A stretch of 64,000 nucleotides of DNA from Luteolibacter sp. Y139 (GTDB lineage: Bacteria > Verrucomicrobiota > Verrucomicrobiia > Verrucomicrobiales > Akkermansiaceae): contig NZ_JBBUKT010000004.1 of the NCBI RefSeq assembly GCF_038066715.1, forward strand, positions 124,001 through 188,000, in the 5' to 3' direction. Positions within the stretch are counted from its first letter, which is position 1, and every line of letters begins with the position of its first letter. Below, one piece after another: positions 1 through 8,400 of this stretch. A program made the translations under genes and the position numbers. The notes below the pieces were generated by a model. It ran no database searches and was not told where the DNA came from. It saw nothing but the letters and a program-made list of their open reading frames with translations.

Positions 1-2526
1 TATGCGAACCAAGCGGAGGCCGCGGGGATCGGGGCTATCGGGGCGGTCGCAGCGAGCACGCTGAGCTATGCGGTGGCGCCGACGGTTTTTGCGGAGGCAG
101 ACCGGACGATGTTCTCGGCGGATTTGGGCACGACGCTCGCGAATGGGAGTGGCGAAATCGCGGTGTTCCTTGATGACCTCGCGCCGGTGCTCGGGCCGAA
201 TGACCGGACGTGGTTCGACGGTCTCTCGTATGAGGTGGCGACGCCGGTGAATGCGGTCCGTTATGTGGATGCCACGACGGCGAACACGACGCACTGGGAC
301 GGGGCGACCTTCGCGCCGGCGGCCGAGGGTGTGACGGGTGCTGACAACAACTGGGAGCAGCGGACGCTGGGCAATGGCGGCTCGGCCTTCGAGGCGAACT
401 TCGAAGCGCCAGAGAATGCGCCGTTGTTAGTGACGACGCTTACCGGGCTGACTCCTTCGAGTTCGTATGTGCTCTACTGCTACTTCTGGACCGATGGCGG
501 GAACTGGCGACTGAAGGCATCCGCGAAGGTTGCCGACATCCAGACCAATGGGACGGCGGGAAATCTAACGGACGACTTCCTGCCGAGCACGCCGCGAACT
601 CATTTCGCCGCGGACAACAACGCCGGTGGAACCGCAACGGCCGGGGTCTTGGCGGCGGGCACGACCTTTACGACCACGCCGCTGCTGACGGAAGGAAATC
701 GCACCTTGATGCAGGCGAACCTTGGTGTGGCGACGAGTGACTCGACTGGGACGCTCAAGGTCTACATCGATGACTTTGCTGATGGCAGTGCGGTGCCGCG
801 CACGTGGTATGATGGTGTGGGTTACAAGCCTGCGCAGACCTTGGATCCGGCATTGGACGAGGATGGCGATGGGCTGACGAATGCGCAGGAGGTTTCCTAT
901 GGCACCGATCCGTATCTGGCCGATACGGACGGGGACTCCTATGGCGACAAGGTGGAGGTGGATGCGGGTTCCAATCCGCTGAATGCCTCCTCCATTCCGC
1001 CGTTGCCTGGCAACGGACTCCAGATCGCTCCGGATGGCGCTTGGACGTGGTTCAATGACGAGCGAGCGATCTTTCATCAGGGTTCGCTTTTCAGCGGGTA
1101 TGTGAAGGCGAATGGGCAGTATGGCATCACGCGCTACGATCCGGTGGCGCATGAGGTCTTCCACATGATCATCAGCACCGCGGCTTCACAGCAGCAGGAC
1201 GATCACAACAACTGCTCCATCACCGAGCTGCCGGATGGGAAGCTGCTGGTGATGTATTCGAAGCACCTCGGCGGCTCGCAGTTCTACAAGCGCACGTCGC
1301 TGGTGGCTCTGCCTTCCACAAATGCGGATTGGGGGCCGGAAATCACGGTGGCGATGCCGGACAATCACACCTACTCGAACGCCTACCTGCTGACCGGTGA
1401 GAACAACGCGATCTACAATTTCTCGCGCTGCATCAATTTCAATCCGACCGTCACCAAGTCGCTGGATCAGGGCGTCACTTGGGAGACGCCGCAGCAATTG
1501 ATCGAGGTCGGGAACAACAACGTGCGGCCTTACCCGCGCTACTGCTCGAACCACACCGACCGGATCGACCTGATCTACACGGACGGCCATCCGCGTGACG
1601 TGGATAATTCGGTCTACCACATGTACTACAAGGGCGGGTCGCTCTACAAAACCGACGGGACGCTGATCGATTCGCTCGCCAACCTGCCGCTCGACCATGA
1701 AGGAGGGCAGCGCGGGTCGGTGATCTATCAATTCTCCAATGCCGCGTGGGGTGTAGGTCAGGGGCCGGACAATTGGATCCCCGGTGCACGCGGGTGGACT
1801 TGGGACGTTCACTACGGCAAGGACGGGAATCCGGTGTGCGTGTTCCAGGTGCAGACCGGCACCGACGCGACTTGGTCGACCTCGCGGATCTACTATTACT
1901 TCGCGCGGTGGAACGGGACGGCGTGGGAAAGGAAGTTCATCGCGCAAGGAGGTCGGGGCATCTATGCGGCGGAGTCGGATTATGGTGGAGGGATGACGAT
2001 TGATCCTTCGCATCCAAACGTGATCTACATTTCCTCGAACGCGGCGAATCCCTTCAGCCTTGGCGATGTGAGCAACGTGCCGCTTCGCGCGAACGCGCGT
2101 TTCGAGCTCTACCGCGGTGTCACCAACGATGGTGGCCAGAGCTTCACGTGGGAGCAGCTCACCACCAATTCGGAGAGCGACAACCTGAGGCCGATTGTAC
2201 CGGAGAGTCATGGCTATGACCGTGCCTTGCTGTGGTTCAATGGAACCTACAATTCCTACACCAGCTTCAGCACGCGGGTGCTGGCGGTGCTGGAGAACGA
2301 TCTCGCGGTGAAGTCGATGGCCTTCGGCGGGAACACCGGCACGCTGACTTGGAAATCCTCGCCGGGGCACAGTTACCGGATCACAGGGTCGGCGGACCTC
2401 ACGGGATTCCCTTACCAGGTGGGCACTGGGATCGAGGCGCAGGGTGGAACGACGAGCCACACGTTTGCCTTCCCGCCGCCGCTCCAGAACCAGCCGAAGG
2501 CGTTCTTCCGTGTCGAGACCGAGTGA
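1..2526 (+). CDS. BNR_4-type secreted protein, 5'-truncated by the window edge
   Basis: The frame is open from base 1 (YANQAEAAG...), so the true start and any signal peptide lie outside; 841 codons are visible. The first ~280 visible residues are Thr/Gly-rich beta-type sequence with two similar blocks ending in TWFDGLSYE and TWYDGVGYK, which suggests a duplicated sandwich domain. A thrombospondin type-3-like calcium motif follows (DEDGDGLTNAQE ... DTDGDSYGD). The rest resembles BNR_4 beta-propellers found in secreted polysaccharide-acting proteins, beginning at GAWTWFNDERAIF. The last ~65 residues form a C-terminal module ending AFFRVETE, of a type common on large verrucomicrobial secreted proteins. 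Exact substrate unknown. The stop codon overlaps a possible 18-codon ORF that leads into the sigma factor gene. Confidence 0.75.
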   Translation, partial: YANQAEAAGIGAIGAVAASTLSYAVAPTVFAEADRTMFSADLGTTLANGSGEIAVFLDDLAPVLGPNDRTWFDGLSYEVATPVNAVRYVDATTANTTHWDGATFAPAAEGVTGADNNWEQRTLGNGGSAFEANFEAPENAPLLVTTLTGLTPSSSYVLYCYFWTDGGNWRLKASAKVADIQTNGTAGNLTDDFLPSTPRTHFAADNNAGGTATAGVLAAGTTFTTTPLLTEGNRTLMQANLGVATSDSTGTLKVYIDDFADGSAVPRTWYDGVGYKPAQTLDPALDEDGDGLTNAQEVSYGTDPYLADTDGDSYGDKVEVDAGSNPLNASSIPPLPGNGLQIAPDGAWTWFNDERAIFHQGSLFSGYVKANGQYGITRYDPVAHEVFHMIISTAASQQQDDHNNCSITELPDGKLLVMYSKHLGGSQFYKRTSLVALPSTNADWGPEITVAMPDNHTYSNAYLLTGENNAIYNFSRCINFNPTVTKSLDQGVTWETPQQLIEVGNNNVRPYPRYCSNHTDRIDLIYTDGHPRDVDNSVYHMYYKGGSLYKTDGTLIDSLANLPLDHEGGQRGSVIYQFSNAAWGVGQGPDNWIPGARGWTWDVHYGKDGNPVCVFQVQTGTDATWSTSRIYYYFARWNGTAWERKFIAQGGRGIYAAESDYGGGMTIDPSHPNVIYISSNAANPFSLGDVSNVPLRANARFELYRGVTNDGGQSFTWEQLTTNSESDNLRPIVPESHGYDRALLWFNGTYNSYTSFSTRVLAVLENDLAVKSMAFGGNTGTLTWKSSPGHSYRITGSADLTGFPYQVGTGIEAQGGTTSHTFAFPPPLQNQPKAFFRVETE

Positions 2527-2582
2527 TGAGCACGGCCAATCTTCCCATCTCGACAAGTTTCACCCGGGATTTTACGCTGTGA
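2526..2582 (+). CDS. possible 18-codon coupling/leader ORF
   Basis: ATG at 2526 overlaps the stop of the BNR gene (TGATG, 2524-2528). The frame runs 18 codons (MSTANLPISTSFTRDFTL) to a TGA at 2580-2582 that overlaps the proposed GTG start of the sigma factor (GTGA, 2579-2582). This double overlap is the classic geometry of translational coupling by re-initiation. Nothing shows that the peptide itself has a function, and chance is possible in a 56-base gap. Confidence 0.25.
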   Translation: MSTANLPISTSFTRDFTL

Positions 2583-3172
2583 AAAACCCAATTTTGAGCG
2601 AACTCACGCGCATCCTCGAGACGGCTGGCGGGAACGCACTGCCGATGTCGGCGGAGCTGTTGCCGCTGGTCTATGACGAGCTTCGCAATGTGGCGCGCGA
2701 ACGGATGTCAAACCTGGCACCCGGGCAGACGCTGCAGCCGACCGCGCTGGTGCATGAGGCGTGGCTGAAGCTTTCCAGCGAGGAGGGCCGGGTTTGGAAC
2801 GATCGCGCGCATTTCTTCCGCGCCGCGGCCCAGGCGATGCGCCAGATCCTGGTGGACCGGGCGCGGGCCAAGGCGACCCGCAAGCGGGCGGTGAATCCGG
2901 AGGTTTTCGAGCAACAGTTCGACCTCGCGGACGCGACGCTCGATGAGCGAGTGCTGCTGGTCGACGAGATGATGACTCGTCTGGAAGCCGAAGAGCCGGA
3001 CAGCGTGCGGCTGATCACGCTGAAGTTTTTCGGTGGGCTGACGAATCAGGAGATCGCGGCGATGGACGGGGTGACCGAGCGCACCGTGGAGCGCCACTGG
3101 GCCTATGCGAAGGCGTTGCTCTATCAGATGATCCGTGAGGAGACCGGCGATGAAGCAGCCTCCGTCGATTAA
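2579..3172 (+). CDS. ECF-type RNA polymerase sigma factor (TIGR02999-like)
   Basis: 197 residues with the standard sigma2-sigma4 ECF layout. The GTG start at 2579 gives an N-terminus (SELTRILETAG...LLPLVYDELRNVARERM) matching the TIGR02999/Sigma70_ECF family common in Planctomycetes and Verrucomicrobia; frame upstream of it is unlikely to be translated. Region 2 contains PGQTLQPTALVHEAWLKL, where ordinary ECFs carry an acidic DAED-like patch before LVQE. Region 4 helix-turn-helix is GGLTNQEIAAMDGVTERTVERHW. No anti-sigma gene is adjacent; instead a Ser/Thr kinase gene overlaps the 3' end by 23 bp. This suggests regulation by phosphorylation, with Thr51 or Thr55 as candidate site (inference). 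Confidence 0.9.
   Translation: MKNPILSELTRILETAGGNALPMSAELLPLVYDELRNVARERMSNLAPGQTLQPTALVHEAWLKLSSEEGRVWNDRAHFFRAAAQAMRQILVDRARAKATRKRAVNPEVFEQQFDLADATLDERVLLVDEMMTRLEAEEPDSVRLITLKFFGGLTNQEIAAMDGVTERTVERHWAYAKALLYQMIREETGDEAASVD
3137..3142 (+). promoter_or_regulatory. Shine-Dalgarno site of the kinase gene, inside the sigma gene
   Basis: GAGGAG lies 7 nt upstream of ATG 3150 and decides the kinase start over the in-frame GTG at 3135. It sits inside the last codons of the sigma factor, consistent with coupled translation of the two genes. Confidence 0.6.
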
Positions 3173-5327
3173 CCGGCTGCTCTTCGTGGCGGCGTCGAAC
3201 TTCTCCACGGCGGAGGAAAGGCGCGCGTTCCTGGAGTTTGCGTGCCGTGACGACGAAGCGCGGCTGAAGCGGTTGGAGGTTTTGTTAGAGGCACGGGGTG
3301 AGGCGGAGGAGTTCTTCGAGTTCCAGCCGGCGGTGGAGCCGGTGCAGGAAACGCCGGGTGAAGGGGAAGGTGGATTGGGGGCTCGGATCGGGCCTTACCG
3401 GCTGATTGACCGGATCGGGGCGGGCGGTTGTGGCGTGGTTTATCTCGCCGAGCAGCTGGAGCCGGTGAAGCGCAAGGTGGCGCTGAAGATCATCCGGCTC
3501 GGGATGGATACGGAGAGTGTGATCGCGCGCTTCGCGATGGAGCGCGAGGCCCTGGCGCTGATGGATCATCCGAATATCGCGCGCGTGCTGGATGCGGGGA
3601 CGACTTCGTCGGGGCGGCCATTTTTCGTGATGGAACTGGTCGATGGTGAGCGGATCACCGACTACTGCGACCGCAAACGGCTCGGCTTGCGCGAGCGGCT
3701 GGAGCTTTTCACGCGCGTGTGCGAGGCGATCCAGCATGCGCACCAGAAGGGCGTCATTCACCGCGACATCAAGCCTTCGAACGTGCTGGTGCGGGATCAT
3801 GATGACCGGCCGGAACCGAAGGTCATCGACTTCGGCATCGCGAAGGCCACCGCGGGTGGGTACGAGGGCGATGTGACCTACACGAAGGTCGGGCAGCTTG
3901 TCGGGACGCCGGCCTACATGAGTCCGGAGCAGGCGGAAGGCGGGGTGGACATTGATACGCGGAGCGACATCTACAGTTTGGGTGCGATGCTGTGCGAGCT
4001 GTTGACCGGTCGCGCGCCGTTCAGTCCGGAGCAGTTCAAGGACCGTGGCCCGGATGAGATCCGCAGCATCCTGCGCGGCGAGGAGACTGGCATGCCATCG
4101 ATCCGGCTGCGAAGCGTCTCGAAGGATGAGATTGGCAAGGTCGCCGAGCACCGCGCGGCGGATCCGCTGCGTTTGCCGGGTCAGCTTGCCGGCGACCTGG
4201 ACTGGATCGTGATGAAGGCGATCGAGAAGGATCGCCGCCGCCGCTATGAGACCGCCAATGGTCTGGCGATGGACGTGCAGCGCTATCTCAATGAGGAGCC
4301 GGTGCTGGCACGTCCGCCGAGCCAGGGCTACCTGCTGATGAAGCTGGTGCGGCGGAATCGCATCGCCTTCGCTGCAGGCAGTGTGGCGATGTTCGGGTTG
4401 CTCGCGGGCTTTGGAGTTTCGACGTGGTTGTTTCTTCGCGAGAAGGAGGCTCGAGCGAATGCCGAGGAGGCTCGTGCCAATGAAGAGACCCTCCGCAAGA
4501 ACGCCGAGGCGGCGGACCGGGTGAACCAGGCAGCGGTGTTGATGCGCTACGACGAAGGACAAATCGCCAAGGTCGACCAGTTGCTGGAAGGAGTGAAGCC
4601 GGATCAGGTTCCCAAGTTGGGGGAGGTCGCCGAGATGCTGAGGAAGGTCGCCGAGTGGAACCTGCTGCAGGGGCGTTGGAAGGCAGCTTCGGCGCGCTTC
4701 AGTGCGCTGGCGCCGGTCATCACCAGTGTCGACCTGACGGATACCGACCAAATGTCGCGGATCCTGATGCCTGCCGCTACCGCCATCAAGGAGTGGGGGC
4801 AGCCGGAGGAATACGACCGCTTCCGCGAATTGGTGATCCGCCGTTTTGAAAGCTCGAAGAATCCGGGAGTGGTTGCGCAGGTCATGAAGTCATGTCTGCT
4901 GCAGCCGGCGGACGAGAAGACGCTGAAGGCGCTCGCGCCGATGTCTGCCGTTCTGGAGAACAAGATGAAGGATGAGGAGAAGAGCAGCCTCTATGTGGCA
5001 GCGTGGCGGAAGTTCTCGCTGGCGGTGCTGGCTTATCGTCAGGGACACTTCGACACGGCGGGCTACTGGGCTCGCCTGAGTTTGGCATCGACCGCCACCA
5101 GCCCGCCGTTGATGGCGTCGAATCAGACTTTGTTGGCGATGATCGATTTGCGCCAGGGTCGGGCTGAGAAGGTGCCGGAGACACTGAAGAGCGTCCGCAA
5201 GCAGCTTGCCGATTGGGAATCGGCACCCTTTGGTCTCGGGTCCGGCACGAATTTGTGGTTCGACTGGGGGAACGTGCGGATTTTCCTGCGGGAGGCTGAG
5301 GGGATGCTCGCCGGGCAGGCGCACTGA
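3150..5327 (+). CDS. transmembrane Hanks-type Ser/Thr protein kinase
   Basis: 725 residues. After a ~75-residue N-terminal region the kinase domain runs from IGPYRLIDRIGAGGCGVVYL (glycine-rich loop, ~res 81-100), with VALKII (ATP lysine), HRDIKPSN (HRD at 204-206), DFGIAK and the activation-segment motif GTPAYMSPEQA all intact, so it should be active. A single hydrophobic segment (IAFAAGSVAMFGLLAGFGV, ~res 407-425) is followed by an Ala/Glu/Arg-rich coiled-coil-like stretch and ~280 helical residues that look TPR-like. The topology places the kinase in the cytoplasm and the helical part outside as a sensor. No PASTA repeats. It overlaps the sigma factor gene, so the sigma factor is its likely substrate (inference). 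Confidence 0.92.
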   Translation: MKQPPSINRLLFVAASNFSTAEERRAFLEFACRDDEARLKRLEVLLEARGEAEEFFEFQPAVEPVQETPGEGEGGLGARIGPYRLIDRIGAGGCGVVYLAEQLEPVKRKVALKIIRLGMDTESVIARFAMEREALALMDHPNIARVLDAGTTSSGRPFFVMELVDGERITDYCDRKRLGLRERLELFTRVCEAIQHAHQKGVIHRDIKPSNVLVRDHDDRPEPKVIDFGIAKATAGGYEGDVTYTKVGQLVGTPAYMSPEQAEGGVDIDTRSDIYSLGAMLCELLTGRAPFSPEQFKDRGPDEIRSILRGEETGMPSIRLRSVSKDEIGKVAEHRAADPLRLPGQLAGDLDWIVMKAIEKDRRRRYETANGLAMDVQRYLNEEPVLARPPSQGYLLMKLVRRNRIAFAAGSVAMFGLLAGFGVSTWLFLREKEARANAEEARANEETLRKNAEAADRVNQAAVLMRYDEGQIAKVDQLLEGVKPDQVPKLGEVAEMLRKVAEWNLLQGRWKAASARFSALAPVITSVDLTDTDQMSRILMPAATAIKEWGQPEEYDRFRELVIRRFESSKNPGVVAQVMKSCLLQPADEKTLKALAPMSAVLENKMKDEEKSSLYVAAWRKFSLAVLAYRQGHFDTAGYWARLSLASTATSPPLMASNQTLLAMIDLRQGRAEKVPETLKSVRKQLADWESAPFGLGSGTNLWFDWGNVRIFLREAEGMLAGQAH

Positions 5328-5371
5328 GGGGCGGCTCCCCCGTACGTTGGAGAGTCTGAAAAAAGTGCGGT

Positions 5372-5391
5372 CCCCGTGTCGGGGGATTTTT
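5372..5391 (+). terminator. possible weak terminator after the kinase gene
   Basis: CCCCG (5372-5376), loop TGT and CGGGG (5380-5384), followed by a short T run (5387-5391). The stem is only five pairs. The right arm overlaps the CGTGTCGGGG block shared with the leader of the second autotransporter-repeat gene, so the sequence may serve another purpose. Confidence 0.3.
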
Positions 5392-5468
5392 GGGGATCTC
5401 GTTTGTTTGACGAATCCTTCGCTCCGGGTTGCCCGCCCGGTCGCCGTTTCCAGCCCTCGGAGAAACGG
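5375..5468 (+). promoter_or_regulatory. leader with sequence blocks shared with the second repeat-protein gene
   Basis: Four short blocks occur here and, in the same order, upstream of the gene at 10490: CGTGTCGGGG (5375-5384), CGAATCC (5411-5417), TTGCCCG (5429-5435) and CGTTTCC (5445-5451). The last overlaps a 7-bp inverted repeat, CCGTTTC (5444-5450) with GAAACGG (5462-5468). Function unknown; a promoter, operator or structured 5' leader are all possible. Confidence 0.35.
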
Positions 5469-5499
5469 TGGTGACTCGCGAAAACCGACAACAAACCCC

Positions 5500-8400
5500 A
5501 TGAAGCCCACTTCTTCCCGCCTCGGCGCCTATGTTGCCCGTACCACCGTTGCCACGCTTTTGGCGACGGCTTGCCAGACCGCTTACGCGGCCTTCATCGA
5601 CAAGGCCGACAACGCCGACAATCTCAACCTCACCTCCAGCTGGAATGGCGGCGTGGTCCCGGGCAGCAATGACCTTGCCTCGTGGTTCAATTTGACCGGC
5701 GCAAATACCGTTTCGCTCGGAGCCGACCTCAGCCTGAAGGGGATCGCGATCAGCTCGACTGGCGGCGCGGTGACCTTGAACGGTGCGAACACGCTGACGA
5801 TCGGCAGCTCCGGCCTCGACCTGAGTTCATCGACGCAGAATCTCACCATCAACGCGAACGTGGCGACCGGAGCCGGCAGCCAGCCGTGGAGCGTGATCAG
5901 CGGCCAGACCCTGAGCCTTCAAACCGGCACCTTCACTCGTGCCGCAGCGGCGGGCGTGGTGATCGACAAGACGCTCGGTGCCGGAACGATCACCGCCTCC
6001 AATATCTCGAATACCAACGGCATCGTCGGTCCGTGGATGTCGGTGAGAAACACGGGTGCCGCCGCGAACGCCTCGTCCGCGGGCTACACGTATGCCGCGA
6101 ATGGCGCGGCTCTCGACGCTTACCTTGGAGCCACCGCTTCGGCGAACTACGGATATGCCACGAGCACGACGGCGAACTACGACGTCAATTTCACCGGCAA
6201 CCAGACCTTCGGCAGCAGCCGCGACGCGAATACCGTGCGTCATATCGGTGGTGCAGCGACGCTGATCTCCAACTCTGCCCAGACCTGGGGTTTCAATGGC
6301 CTGATGAATGCCGGCACCGGCCTGCTGACGCTGGGTGACACGGGCAACCAAGTGCTGAACATCAAGGCGGGTGTGGGCACCGGCACGGAGCTGGTGCTGC
6401 ACGCGGCCAGCGGGAACATTTCGATTCTCGATCCGATCATCAACAACGGTGCGAATGCATCATCGGTCACGGTCAACGGTCCCGGCACTGTGACGCTGAA
6501 CGTTGCCAATACCTACACCGGCGGCACGACGATCAACAGCGGCACGGTGGCGACCACCCAGAACCTGGGCGCCGCGAGCTCGAATGCCGTGCTCAACAGC
6601 GGCGCGATACTTTCGATCACCGGAGCGCCGACCAACTCGAACGTCTTGACCGGTGGCGGCACGATCAACTCCACTGGTGCAACGATCTCTGGCAACTGGA
6701 GCAACTTCGCGGGCAGCTACACTCACAACAACACCCTCGCTTCGACGTCTTACAACGCCGCCAACGCGACCAGCAAGTTTGCCGCGTATAACATCGCGAG
6801 TACGCAAGGGGGAGCTCAAGGCATGATCGCCGGTTTCAACACCGGCAGCGCGAGCGGCACTTACACTCTGGAGCTGGGATCGCTGACCGGTGTGGCGGGC
6901 TCGCTGTTCCGCGGCGGCAATACCGCACAGGGGATCGCCACGCTGCGGATCGGCAATCTCAACACGAGCACCACCTTCGCGGGCACCTTCAACGACGGGA
7001 CCAACACGAAGATCGCTATCGACAAGGTCGGAAGTGGCACGCTCACGCTCTCGGGTAGCAGTGGGAATACTGCCGGTGTTTCCGTTTCGTCCGGCACCTT
7101 GCTGCTCACCGGTGGGTTTACTGCAGCGGGGAATGCGATGTCGGTGGCCAACGGAGCCACGCTTGCTGGCACCGGCAGTGTGGCTGGCACCGCTACCATC
7201 GCGAGCGGCGGTATCATGGAAAATGGCAATGGTGGCTCCGCCGCGCTGACCTTCGGTGGTCTGACGTTTGGCGGTGCGGCGACGGTCAATGCGCACTACA
7301 GCGGCACGGGGCCCGCGTTGGCAGTGACTGGGGCACTTGCCACTACGCCGGCCAACGGCCAGGTGACGCTCAATGTTGCGTCCGCGGTTCCGCTGGCGAA
7401 CGGCACTCACAACATCATCAGCTATGGCAGCTTCGGTGGCGCGGCCACCAACTTCAGCGCCCATGTCACCTCGGGGCTCAATACCCGCCAGTCCGCCTTG
7501 CTGGTGCTGAGCGGCAACAACGTCGCCCTGCAGGTCGCCGGCGATTCGCCGAAGTGGACCGGTGCGCGCAACGATGGTCTGTGGACGACCACGACCCAGG
7601 CTTCACCGAAGAACTGGAAGCTCATCACCGGTGGCACCGCCACCGACTTCATCTCAGGTGACAATGTCCTCTTCGACGACACCGCGACCGGCACCACGGC
7701 GCTCAACCTCGACGGTGGCATCACCGCCGGCGTGGTCGAGTTCAACAACAGCACCAAGGCCTACAGCATTTCCAGCACGACCTTCGGCGGCCTGATCGAT
7801 GGGGCGCTGATCAAGAATGGCACCGGGAGTCTCACGATCAATACCACCAACAGCTACTCCGGCGGCACCACCTTCAACGGTGGCACGCTCAACCTGAACA
7901 GCGACTCGGCACTCGGTTCCGGCCTGTTCACCATCGGAGCCGGCAGTGCCAAGGTCCTCAACAACGGCTCCGGTGCGGACGTTTTCTTCAATACGAATCC
8001 TACCCAGCAGTGGGCGGATGACTTCACCTTCACCGGTTCGAATAGCCTCGATGTGGGCAGCGGCGCGGTGACGATTTCCGGTGCCGGGACGGATCGCACG
8101 GTCACCGTGAGTTCCGGGTCGCTGACCGTGGGCGAGGTGAAGGCCGCCGCGCACGGCCTGATCAAGCAGGGCACTGGCACGCTGGTGCTCAGCTCGGATG
8201 GAGCGGGAGCCGCGGCGAGCACGCTCGCAGGCACCCTGAACATCGCGGCTGGCACGATCCAGATCAACCGCGCCACCGGAAACAGCGGCGACCTGACGGC
8301 CACCGGCCTCACGGGCACCGGCACCATCACGAACGGAGCGGCGATCGAGCGCTGGTTCCTCCTGAATACCACCGGCACTTCCACCTTCACCGGCACGCTT

